DNA of 5,654 nucleotides from an uncultured Streptococcus sp. (GCF_943912555.1 NZ_CALTUR010000106.1:1-5654), one strand, 5' to 3'. Shown: positions 1 through 5,638, counted from the stretch's first letter. Notes: generated from the sequence alone by a model not told the origin. Numbers and translations are program-made.

Positions 1-1
1 A

Positions 2-10
2 TGTTATACT
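2..10 (+). promoter_or_regulatory. Possible extended -10 element for the cytolysin gene
   Basis: TG at 2-3, one base, then TATACT at 5-10 fits an extended -10 hexamer (TGnTATAAT with one mismatch). Transcription would start near base 17 and leave a leader of about 57 bases before the cytolysin start codon. The matching -35 region would lie left of the window, so the promoter cannot be completed here. No better -10/-35 pair exists between this point and the gene; the TATATT at 55-60 is too close to the ribosome site to serve. Confidence 0.4.
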
Positions 11-25
11 CTTGTTGTTTAAAGA

Positions 26-35
26 AAGCGCGCTT
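26..35. repeat. Short perfect palindrome in the cytolysin leader
   Basis: AAGCGCGCTT reads the same on both strands. It is a GC-rich patch in an otherwise AT-rich leader, and it lies just downstream of the predicted transcription start. It could be a regulator half-site pair or chance. It does not form a terminator, because it has no loop and no T-tract. I do not recognise it as a known operator. Confidence 0.3.
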
Positions 36-60
36 AAGAAATAATTAGCTCAAATATATT

Positions 61-67
61 AAAGGAG
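61..67 (+). promoter_or_regulatory. Ribosome binding site of the cytolysin gene
   Basis: AAAGGAG lies six bases before the ATG at 74. It is a near-ideal Shine-Dalgarno match and fixes the start that leaves a complete signal peptide. Confidence 0.85.
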
Positions 68-73
68 TTTTGT

Positions 74-205
74 ATGTTTCAAAATAAACAGGATAAAGGA
101 TTTCGTTTTTCTATTCGTAAACCTAGTGTTGGAGTATGTGGTGTTGCCATTGCAACATTTTTACTAGGTTCTGGACTAATTTTTCAATCAAATGTAGTAA
201 AAGCG
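74..205 (+). other. YSIRK-like signal peptide of the cytolysin
   Basis: Residues 12-16 are FSIRK, followed by P-S-V-G-V and a hydrophobic stretch (about 19-37) that includes L-G-S. This matches the YSIRK-G/S type of signal peptide, with glycine at some usual serine positions. The likely signal peptidase site is after V-K-A at residue 44. The mature protein has no LPXTG motif or C-terminal anchor, so it should be released rather than wall-linked. Pneumolysin, by contrast, lacks any signal peptide. Confidence 0.85.
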
Positions 206-2107
206 ACAGAGCCAAGTGTAGCTGCAGTTGCTGGTGAAAATATTGCTGCTCACAAACCTGCAAGTCAAAGTTCAATTGCTTATGGAGGAGAAGCGTCTAG
301 AGCAGTTGATGGAAATCGTGATAACGCATGGAGCCACCGTTCTGTTACCCATACAGATTTTCAAGATCATTCTTGGTGGAAAGTAGATTTAGAGAAAGAA
401 GAATCAGTAGGAACTGTTCGTATCTACAATCGTGGAGATGGGGATGTAGCGAAGCGTTTATCTAATTTTGATGTTATTTTGTTGGATAAAGCTGGAAATG
501 AGGTAACTCGTCAACACATTGATAGCTTAAACAATCAACCAAAAATTGATGTTCAATTTTCTGGAGTTCATGCGCAATATGTTAAAATTGAACTAAATAA
601 CCCCAAAACTCCTCTTAGTTTGGCAGAAGTCGAAGTGTATCGCGCTATAAAAGAAGAAAAAGTAGTAGCAGATAAGAAAACAGAAAACAAAGCTAAAAAA
701 GATTATACTGCAGAACTAAATAATTATTTATTTGGTTTAAATTACGATAAACTAAATATTTTGACTAGAAAAGGCGAGGCAATAGAAAATTACACCAATA
801 CAAGCACAAAACAACAAGGAAGTGAATTTGTGGTTGTGGAAAAAGTGAAGAAGAGTCTTTCTAATGGTTCTTCTGATGTTGCCATTAATAGCAATGGGGA
901 TATTTACCTAGGTGCTTTGTTTAAAGTAAATCAAGACCTTTTAGAAAATAAACCACAACAAATTAGTTTAGAACGTAGCAAAGGTAGGATTAGTGTTGAC
1001 TTACCAGGAATGGTAGGCGGAGATAGCTATGTAGATGCTAATCCAACTGTAAGTGGTATGCAGGAAGGTGTGAATACCTTGTTAAATCGTTGGCATGAAA
1101 AGTATGCTGCGAAAAATCCTGCTCCAGCACGTATGCAGTACGAATCAACTTCTGCTTACAGCATGAATCAATTGAAAGCAAAATTTGGAAGTGATTTTGA
1201 AAAGATTGGAGTTAATTTAAAAATTGACTTTGAGGCTGTGAACAAGGGTGAGAAACAAATTGAGGTCGTCGATTTTAAACAAATTTACTATACTGCAAAC
1301 TTTGATGCTCCAAAAAATCCGTCAGATGTATTTGCCCCAGGAGTAACAGTTGAACAATTGAAAGCACGTGGAATTGATGAAAAGACACCTCCTGTATATG
1401 TATCAAGCGTTTCATATGGACGTCAAATGTATGTCAAATTTGAAACAACAAGCAAGAGTACAGAGTTGAAAGCAGCTATCGATGCTGTAATTAAGGGAGT
1501 ACCGATTAAAGCCGAATCTGAATGGGCACGTGTCTTGAAGGATACCAAGGTAACAGTTTCAATCGTAGGTGGAAATGCTGATAGAGCTGGACGTGTTGTG
1601 ACAGGTACAGTAGAAGATTTGAAGAGTTTGATTCAAGAAGGAGCTACTTTCAGTACACAAAATCCTGCTGTTCCAATTTCTTATAAGACTGCATTCTTGA
1701 AAGATAATCAAGTGGCCACAATTCAAAGCAATACAGACTACATTGAAACGAAAGTCACTTCATACAAAAATGGTTTCCTCAATTTACATCATAAGGGAGC
1801 CTATATCGCTCGTTACTATGTTTACTGGGATGAAGTAACTTATGACAAGGATGGCATCGAAAGCATCCGCTCACGTCAATGGGAAGATAATGGTAAAAGT
1901 AGAACAGCTGGTTTCCAAACTGAAATTCAATTTAGAGGAAATGTGCGCAATATTCGCGTGAAGATTCAAGAAAAAACAGGGCTTGTTTGGGAACCATGGC
2001 GTACAGTTTACAATCGTACAGACCTTCCTCTTGTTCAAAAACGTACAATTATTAACTCAGGTACAACAATCAGACCAAAATACGATGAAAAAGTTGAAAA
2101 TAACTAA
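74..2107 (+). CDS. lly: Lectinolysin-type cholesterol-dependent cytolysin with F-type lectin domain
   Basis: This is a secreted pore-forming toxin that oligomerises on cholesterol-containing host membranes. Residues 1-44 form a YSIRK-like signal peptide. Residues about 55-191 form an F-type (fucose-binding) lectin domain with the family motif H93-X26-R120-G-D122-X4-K127. Residues 192-210 are a Lys/Glu-rich linker. Residues about 210-677 are the cytolysin core, about 468 residues and close to pneumolysin in length and sequence (for example GSDFEK, KQIYYT, YGRQ and SGTT-type segments). The undecapeptide at 633-643 is EKTGLVWEPWR, and a Y-X-Y-X14-R-S CD59 motif lies at 582-600. The domain order is that of lectinolysin (Sm-hPAF) of S. 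mitis, whose published form is slightly shorter. The mature protein contains no cysteine. Oddly, the cholesterol-recognition pair is Thr665-Ile666 rather than Thr-Leu. The ORF is intact, has its own ribosome site and is closed by a hairpin terminator. Family assignment is very secure; the exact allele was not checked. Confidence 0.96.
   Translation: MFQNKQDKGFRFSIRKPSVGVCGVAIATFLLGSGLIFQSNVVKATEPSVAAVAGENIAAHKPASQSSIAYGGEASRAVDGNRDNAWSHRSVTHTDFQDHSWWKVDLEKEESVGTVRIYNRGDGDVAKRLSNFDVILLDKAGNEVTRQHIDSLNNQPKIDVQFSGVHAQYVKIELNNPKTPLSLAEVEVYRAIKEEKVVADKKTENKAKKDYTAELNNYLFGLNYDKLNILTRKGEAIENYTNTSTKQQGSEFVVVEKVKKSLSNGSSDVAINSNGDIYLGALFKVNQDLLENKPQQISLERSKGRISVDLPGMVGGDSYVDANPTVSGMQEGVNTLLNRWHEKYAAKNPAPARMQYESTSAYSMNQLKAKFGSDFEKIGVNLKIDFEAVNKGEKQIEVVDFKQIYYTANFDAPKNPSDVFAPGVTVEQLKARGIDEKTPPVYVSSVSYGRQMYVKFETTSKSTELKAAIDAVIKGVPIKAESEWARVLKDTKVTVSIVGGNADRAGRVVTGTVEDLKSLIQEGATFSTQNPAVPISYKTAFLKDNQVATIQSNTDYIETKVTSYKNGFLNLHHKGAYIARYYVYWDEVTYDKDGIESIRSRQWEDNGKSRTAGFQTEIQFRGNVRNIRVKIQEKTGLVWEPWRTVYNRTDLPLVQKRTIINSGTTIRPKYDEKVENN
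350..454 (+). other. F-type lectin fucose-binding motif
   Basis: The encoded residues fit the F-type lectin signature H-X26-R-X-D-X4-(R/K) exactly: His93, Arg120, Asp122 and Lys127. In the family, the histidine and the basic residues contact fucose. The surrounding domain begins near N-I-A (56-58) with the A-V-D-G-N segment at 77-81 and ends with A-E-V-E-V-Y at 184-189, the usual closing strand. All signature residues are kept, so sugar binding is predicted to be functional. Lectinolysin's domain is known to prefer difucosylated Lewis-type glycans; this allele's specificity is inferred. Confidence 0.9.
1817..1873 (+). other. CD59-recognition motif Y-X-Y-X14-R-S in domain 4
   Basis: Tyr582-Val-Tyr584, then exactly fourteen residues, then Arg599-Ser600. 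This spacing is the signature described for intermedilysin-type, human-CD59-binding cytolysins. At the equivalent place pneumolysin has Y-I-T rather than Y-X-Y and lacks the Arg-Ser. The motif therefore predicts binding of human CD59 in addition to cholesterol. Confidence 0.85.
1970..2002 (+). other. Divergent undecapeptide of the cytolysin
   Basis: Residues 633-643 read EKTGLVWEPWR. The canonical undecapeptide is ECTGLAWEWWR; here Cys is Lys634, Ala is Val638 and the middle Trp is Pro641. The proline variant is typical of the CD59-binding members (intermedilysin, vaginolysin, lectinolysin). Without cysteine the toxin cannot show classical thiol activation. Confidence 0.92.
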
Positions 2108-2119
2108 TTTTTAACTTGT

Positions 2120-2155
2120 AAAAGGAATCAGTTCTAAGAGCTGGTTCTTTTTATT
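2120..2155 (+). terminator. Rho-independent terminator after the cytolysin gene
   Basis: The left arm 2124-2134 pairs with 2138-2148 (11 pairs including three G-U pairs) around a three-base loop TAA. A short run of A before the stem pairs with the T-tract from 2148 to 2152. The stem begins 16 bases after the stop codon. It should insulate the toxin unit from ilvE. Confidence 0.8.
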
Positions 2156-2160
2156 GAAGA

Positions 2161-2175
2161 AATTTTCTGAAAATT
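2161..2175. promoter_or_regulatory. CodY box upstream of ilvE
   Basis: AATTTTCTGAAAATT matches the low-GC Gram-positive CodY operator consensus AATTTTCWGAAAATT at all 15 positions. It lies 11 bases upstream of the predicted -35 hexamer of ilvE and just after the toxin terminator. CodY binds DNA better when loaded with branched-chain amino acids (and GTP in many species), so control of a branched-chain aminotransferase gene is biologically coherent. Whether it represses or activates from this upstream position is not visible from sequence. Confidence 0.88.
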
Positions 2176-2186
2176 ACAAAATATAC

Positions 2187-2214
2187 TTGCTATTTTAGAA
2201 AAATAGTGTAGAAT
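2187..2214 (+). promoter_or_regulatory. Sigma-A promoter of the ilvE unit
   Basis: The -35 is TTGCTA (2187-2192), the spacer is 16 bases, and the -10 is TAGAAT (2209-2214). Transcription would start near 2221. A ribosome site AAGGAG at 2237-2242 lies six bases before the ilvE ATG. This is the only credible promoter between the toxin terminator and ilvE. Confidence 0.72.
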
Positions 2215-2248
2215 AAAAGAAATAGGTTTTTAGAATAAGGAGTGGAAT

Positions 2249-3271
2249 ATGACAGTAACGATTGATTGGGAAAACCTTGGTTTTTCCTATATGAAATTAC
2301 CTTATCGCTATATTGCTCATTTTAAAAATGGACAATGGGATCAAGGAGAGCTTACAGAGGATGCAACCTTGCATATTTCAGAGTCTTCTCCAAGTCTTCA
2401 CTATGGCCAACAAGCATTTGAAGGTTTGAAAGCTTATCGTACTAAGGATGGCAGTGTTCAACTGTTCCGTCCTGATGAAAATGCCAAACGCTTGCAACGT
2501 ACATGTGACCGTCTCTTGATGCCACAAGTTCCGACAGAAATGTTTGTAGAAGCTTGTAAGGCAGTTGTTCGTGCCAATGAAGAATATGTACCTCCATATG
2601 GAACAGGTGGAACCCTATATCTTCGCCCTCTTTTGATTGGTGTCGGAGATATTATTGGGGTAAAACCGGCAGAAGAGTACATTTTCACCATTTTTGCTAT
2701 GCCAGTTGGAAATTACTTTAAAGGTGGTTTGGTCCCAACCAACTTCTTGATTCAGGATGAATATGACCGTGCTGCTCCAAATGGTACAGGTGCAGCTAAG
2801 GTTGGTGGAAACTATGCTGCCAGTCTCTTGCCAGGAAAAATGGCCAAGTCACGCCATTTCTCAGATGTTATCTATCTAGATCCTTCAACACATACAAAGA
2901 TTGAAGAAGTCGGATCAGCTAACTTCTTTGGAATTACAGCTGACAATGAATTTGTAACACCATTGAGTCCATCTATCTTGCCATCTATTACCAAGTATTC
3001 CTTGCTTTATTTGGCAGAACATTGCTTGGGCTTAACTCCTATTGAGGGCGATGTCCCGATTGATAACCTTGACCGTTTTGTAGAGGCAGGTGCCTGTGGT
3101 ACAGCAGCAGTGATTTCCCCAATTGGTGGAATTCAGCACGGTGAGGATTTCCATGTTTTCTATAGTGAAACAGAAGTAGGCCCTGTGACTCGCAAACTCT
3201 ATGATGAGTTGACAGGAATTCAGTTTGGCGATATTGAAGCGCCAGAAGGTTGGATTGTAAAAGTAGATTAA
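2249..3271 (+). CDS. ilvE: Branched-chain amino acid aminotransferase
   Basis: This is a cytoplasmic PLP enzyme that reversibly moves the amino group between glutamate/2-oxoglutarate and leucine, isoleucine, valine or their keto acids. It performs the last step of synthesis and the first of breakdown. The 340-residue protein has the usual length of bacterial class IV (group II) BCATs. Visible motifs are Y-G-Q-Q-A-F-E-G-L-K-A-Y-R at 52-64; the PLP-binding Lys184 in A-K-V-G-G-N-Y-A; E220-V-G-S-A-N225, typical of the cofactor ring-nitrogen glutamate; and G-T-A-A-V at 284-288, the phosphate-binding loop. The CXXC switch of mammalian enzymes is absent, as is normal in bacteria. The start is fixed by AAGGAG six bases upstream. 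It is preceded by a CodY box and promoter and followed after 22 bases by the peptide-binding protein gene, with no terminator between, so the two are probably cotranscribed. Confidence 0.97.
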   Translation: MTVTIDWENLGFSYMKLPYRYIAHFKNGQWDQGELTEDATLHISESSPSLHYGQQAFEGLKAYRTKDGSVQLFRPDENAKRLQRTCDRLLMPQVPTEMFVEACKAVVRANEEYVPPYGTGGTLYLRPLLIGVGDIIGVKPAEEYIFTIFAMPVGNYFKGGLVPTNFLIQDEYDRAAPNGTGAAKVGGNYAASLLPGKMAKSRHFSDVIYLDPSTHTKIEEVGSANFFGITADNEFVTPLSPSILPSITKYSLLYLAEHCLGLTPIEGDVPIDNLDRFVEAGACGTAAVISPIGGIQHGEDFHVFYSETEVGPVTRKLYDELTGIQFGDIEAPEGWIVKVD

Positions 3272-3279
3272 AATAAATT

Positions 3280-3286
3280 AAAGGAG
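3280..3286 (+). promoter_or_regulatory. Ribosome binding site of the binding-protein gene
   Basis: AAAGGAG lies seven bases before the ATG at 3294. The 22-base gap after ilvE holds this site and no promoter or hairpin, which supports one transcript for both genes. Confidence 0.85.
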
Positions 3287-3293
3287 ATTTTTT

Positions 3294-5261
3294 ATGAAAT
3301 CGAAAAAGTGGCTCTTAACAGCAGGAGTGGTCCTGAGCACGACAGCTCTTTTAGTAGCTTGTGGAAAAGCTGATAAAGAAGCAGATGCACCAACAACATT
3401 TTCTTATGTCTATGCAGTAGATCCAGCATCTTTGGACTACAGTATAGCGACTCGGACATCAACGACAGATGTTATTGGAAATGTTATTGATGGTTTGATG
3501 GAAAATGATAAATACGGCAATGTTGTTCCTTCCTTGGCTGAAGATTGGTCTGTGTCAAAAGATGGTTTGACTTATACTTATAAACTTCGTAAAGGAGTGA
3601 AATGGTACACTTCTGAGGGTGAAGAATATGCAGAAGTGACAGCCCATGACTTTGTGACAGGACTTAAACACGTGGCTGACGGTAAGTCAGACGGTGTCTC
3701 TCTCATCCAGAATTCAATCAAGGGATTGGATGCTTACATGACTGGTGAAACCAATGATTTCTCTACAGTTGGTGTCAAGGCCTTGGACGATTATACAGTT
3801 GAATATACCCTAAACAAACCAGAAAGTTTTTGGAATTCTAAAGTTACAACAGCGACGATGTTGCCTGTAAATGAAGAGTTTTTGAAGGCATCAGGTAAAG
3901 ATTATGGAGCAGTTACTCCAGCAGGGATTCTTTATAATGGTCCTTATTTCTTGAAGACTTTGACTTCTAAATCCTTGATCGAATACGAGAAAAATCCAAA
4001 TTACTGGGATAAAGAAAATGTAAAAATTGAGAAGATCAAATTGACTTACTACGATGGTTCTGATCAGGAATCGTTGATCCGTAGTTTCTCTTCTGGTGCC
4101 TATACGACAGCTCGTCTCTTCCCAAGTAGTTCAAACTTTGCTTCAACTTTAGAGCAATACGGAGATAAAATCACTTATAGCCCACAGGACTCAAGTAGTT
4201 ATTACTTCACCTTTAACGTAAATCGTCAGTCATATAATAAAACTGCGAAAACAAGTGAAGAGCAAAAGACTTCTACAAAAGAAGCGATGCTTAATAAGGA
4301 CTTCCGTCAGGCTATTAACTTTGCCTTTAACCGCCATTCTTATGCTGCTCAGTTAAATGGTGAAGACGGTGCGGACAAGATTATTCGTAACAGCCTCGTT
4401 CCTGACAACTTTGTGCAAGCAGGTGGTAAGAACTTTGGTCAAATCGCCCAGGCTGAGTTGGTGAACTATGGTGACCAATGGAAAGGCGTTGAGCTAGTTG
4501 ACGGTAAGGACTCTATCTACAACCCTGACAAGGCTAAAGCAGCATTTGAAAAAGCTAAGAAAGACTTAGAATCTAAAGGGGTAACTTTCCCAATTCACTT
4601 AGATGTTCCAGTTGAACAAACAGATACCATCGCCGTTCAACAAAGTAACTCTTTCAAACAGTCAATCGAATCAACTCTTGGTGCTGAAAATGTTGTCATC
4701 GACGTTCTTCAAATGACAGATAATGAAAAGGAAACAATCACTTCACAAGCGCGTGTTCCTTCCCAAAAAGACTATGATTTGAATAGTACAGGATGGGCTC
4801 CAAGTTATCAAGACCCAGCATCTTATTTAACTATCATGGATCCTAAATCAGGTTCCGCTATGAAACACCTAGGTATCACTAAAGGAAAAGACAAGGATGT
4901 CGTAGCTAAGATTGGTTTGGACCAGTATAAGAAATTATTGGATGATGCCGATTCAGAAACTACGAATCTTGAAGAGCGCTATGAAAAATATGCTAAGGCT
5001 CAAGCTTGGTTGACAGATAGTTCATTATTGATGCCAACAGCCTCATCTGGTGGTTCTCCAGTTGTAAGTAATGTCGTGCCATTCTCAAAACCATACTCAC
5101 AAGTTGGTATTAAGGGTGATCCATATATCTTTAAAGGAATGAAATTGCAAAAAGATATTGTTACGACCAAAGAATATGAAGAAGCACTGAAAAAATGGCA
5201 AAAAGAAAAATTGGAATCAAACGGTAAGTACCAAAAAGAACTAGAAAAACACATTAAATAA
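3294..5261 (+). CDS. Oligopeptide-binding lipoprotein, AliA/AliB-like
   Basis: This is a membrane-anchored, extracellular substrate-binding protein (SBP_bac_5, peptide-binding class) for an oligopeptide ABC importer. A lysine-rich start and hydrophobic segment lead to the lipobox L-V-A-C with Cys23, which should be lipidated and become the mature N-terminus. The rest is the peptide-binding fold, with family segments such as P-S-L-A-E-D-W (79-85), L-T-Y-T-Y-K-L-R-K-G (92-101), L-N-K-D-F-R-Q-A-I-N-F-A-F (333-345) and G-W-A-P-S-Y-Q-D-P (500-508). The 655-residue length matches pneumococcal AliA, AliB and AmiA; from memory the sequence is nearest AliB, including the charged C-terminal helix. No permease or ATPase genes lie beside it, so it probably delivers peptides to a shared transporter (AmiCDEF in pneumococcus). 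Position and the upstream CodY box suggest co-regulation with ilvE. The ORF is complete. The ligand cannot be told from sequence, and I give no symbol because several paralogues exist. Confidence 0.94.
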   Translation: MKSKKWLLTAGVVLSTTALLVACGKADKEADAPTTFSYVYAVDPASLDYSIATRTSTTDVIGNVIDGLMENDKYGNVVPSLAEDWSVSKDGLTYTYKLRKGVKWYTSEGEEYAEVTAHDFVTGLKHVADGKSDGVSLIQNSIKGLDAYMTGETNDFSTVGVKALDDYTVEYTLNKPESFWNSKVTTATMLPVNEEFLKASGKDYGAVTPAGILYNGPYFLKTLTSKSLIEYEKNPNYWDKENVKIEKIKLTYYDGSDQESLIRSFSSGAYTTARLFPSSSNFASTLEQYGDKITYSPQDSSSYYFTFNVNRQSYNKTAKTSEEQKTSTKEAMLNKDFRQAINFAFNRHSYAAQLNGEDGADKIIRNSLVPDNFVQAGGKNFGQIAQAELVNYGDQWKGVELVDGKDSIYNPDKAKAAFEKAKKDLESKGVTFPIHLDVPVEQTDTIAVQQSNSFKQSIESTLGAENVVIDVLQMTDNEKETITSQARVPSQKDYDLNSTGWAPSYQDPASYLTIMDPKSGSAMKHLGITKGKDKDVVAKIGLDQYKKLLDDADSETTNLEERYEKYAKAQAWLTDSSLLMPTASSGGSPVVSNVVPFSKPYSQVGIKGDPYIFKGMKLQKDIVTTKEYEEALKKWQKEKLESNGKYQKELEKHIK

Positions 5262-5266
5262 AGCAG

Positions 5267-5305
5267 AAAACTCTATATCAGACACGGAATGATATAGAGT
5301 TTTTT
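5267..5305 (+). terminator. Strong rho-independent terminator after the binding-protein gene
   Basis: A perfect 14-base inverted repeat (5267-5280 with 5290-5303) encloses a nine-base loop, and the T-tract runs from 5300 to 5305. It starts five bases after the stop codon and ends the ilvE transcript. The A/T ends of the arms mean that it could also act weakly in the reverse direction. Confidence 0.93.
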
Positions 5306-5306
5306 C

Positions 5307-5335
5307 TTGCTAGTTTTTGGATTTTCTTGTAAAAT
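5307..5335 (+). promoter_or_regulatory. Promoter of the DUF2969 gene
   Basis: The -35 is TTGCTA (5307-5312), the spacer is 17 bases and the -10 is TAAAAT (5330-5335). The -35 begins directly after the T-tract of the preceding terminator. Transcription would start near 5342, giving a very short leader before the ATG at 5360. A modest ribosome site GAGAGG (5348-5353) lies six bases before that ATG. Confidence 0.7.
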
Positions 5336-5359
5336 AGAAAAAGTGAAGAGAGGTATGAA

Positions 5360-5590
5360 ATGAGTAAGAAAGATAAGAAAATCGAAATTCAAGTAGCAGA
5401 TGCCAAAGTTAATGTAGGAAAAGACAGTTTTGAAGGTTATACATTGACTATCGGTAAAAAAGTTATCGGAGAAATTGCCGAATTAGATGGACAATTTGCT
5501 ATTATAAAGAATGGGAATGTCGACAGTTTTTATAAAAAATTAGAAAAAGCTGTGGAAATTTTGATTGAAAATTATAATTTAGCAAAATAA
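5360..5590 (+). CDS. DUF2969 family small protein
   Basis: A 76-residue, lysine-rich cytoplasmic protein with no signal peptide, membrane segment or cysteine. It begins with a basic M-S-K-K-D-K-K tail. An alternating strand-rich middle follows (about 8-52, with K-I-E-I-Q-V, Y-T-L-T-I-G-K-K-V-I-G-E-I and Q-F-A-I-I-K), then a C-terminal helix (about 54-74, F-Y-K-K-L-E-K-A-V-E-I-L-I-E-N-Y). Length and pattern fit the DUF2969 family of Lactobacillales; its function is not known to me. It has its own promoter, and no convincing terminator follows, so readthrough into the next gene is likely. In streptococci a gene of this kind commonly sits between ilvE and rpsA, which suggests a housekeeping role, but that is inference. 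Confidence 0.88.
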   Translation: MSKKDKKIEIQVADAKVNVGKDSFEGYTLTIGKKVIGEIAELDGQFAIIKNGNVDSFYKKLEKAVEILIENYNLAK

Positions 5591-5593
5591 GTC

Positions 5594-5622
5594 TTGTTTT
5601 TTTGAAATTTTCATGATATAAT
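5594..5622 (+). promoter_or_regulatory. Strong extended -10 promoter for the next gene
   Basis: The -35 is TTGTTT (5594-5599), the spacer is 17 bases, and TG-A-TATAAT (5614-5622) gives a perfect extended -10. Transcription would start near 5629. Its strength suits a highly expressed gene; conserved streptococcal order suggests rpsA (ribosomal protein S1), which cannot be confirmed because no coding sequence is inside the window. Confidence 0.8.
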
Positions 5623-5638
5623 AGTTTTCGTTAATTAT

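Noticed and set aside
1..48. Short frame from the ATG at base 1 (15 codons)
   Set aside because: It has no visible ribosome site, a low-complexity product, and overlaps the likely promoter element of the toxin gene.
2108..2248. Search for BOX, RUP or other streptococcal repeats and for a T-box leader before ilvE
   Set aside because: The interval is fully explained by the terminator, CodY box, promoter and ribosome site; no repeat unit or T-box consensus is visible.
2458..2691. Open frame of 77 codons on the minus strand inside ilvE
   Set aside because: It lies wholly within the strongly supported ilvE, has no ribosome site of note and resembles no family; it is a shadow frame.
5000..5254. 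Open frame of 84 codons on the minus strand inside the binding-protein gene
   Set aside because: It is antisense to a conserved protein end, Phe/Ser-rich as expected from the complement of Lys/Glu-rich codons, and has no supporting signals.
5355..5363. ATGAAATGA mini-frame overlapping the DUF2969 start
   Set aside because: A two-codon frame overlapping the real ATG could suggest coupling, but the ribosome site is well spaced for 5360 and too close for 5355; most likely chance.
5583..5604. Possible terminator after the DUF2969 gene
   Set aside because: The only pairing is a weak five-pair A/T-rich stem before a T-run, and the T-run overlaps the next -35 region; not enough for a terminator.
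5606..5620. Possible second CodY-like site AATTTTCATGATATA
   Set aside because: Only the left half matches; 11 of 15 positions agree, and the overlap with the TG-A-TATAAT promoter element explains part of the pattern.
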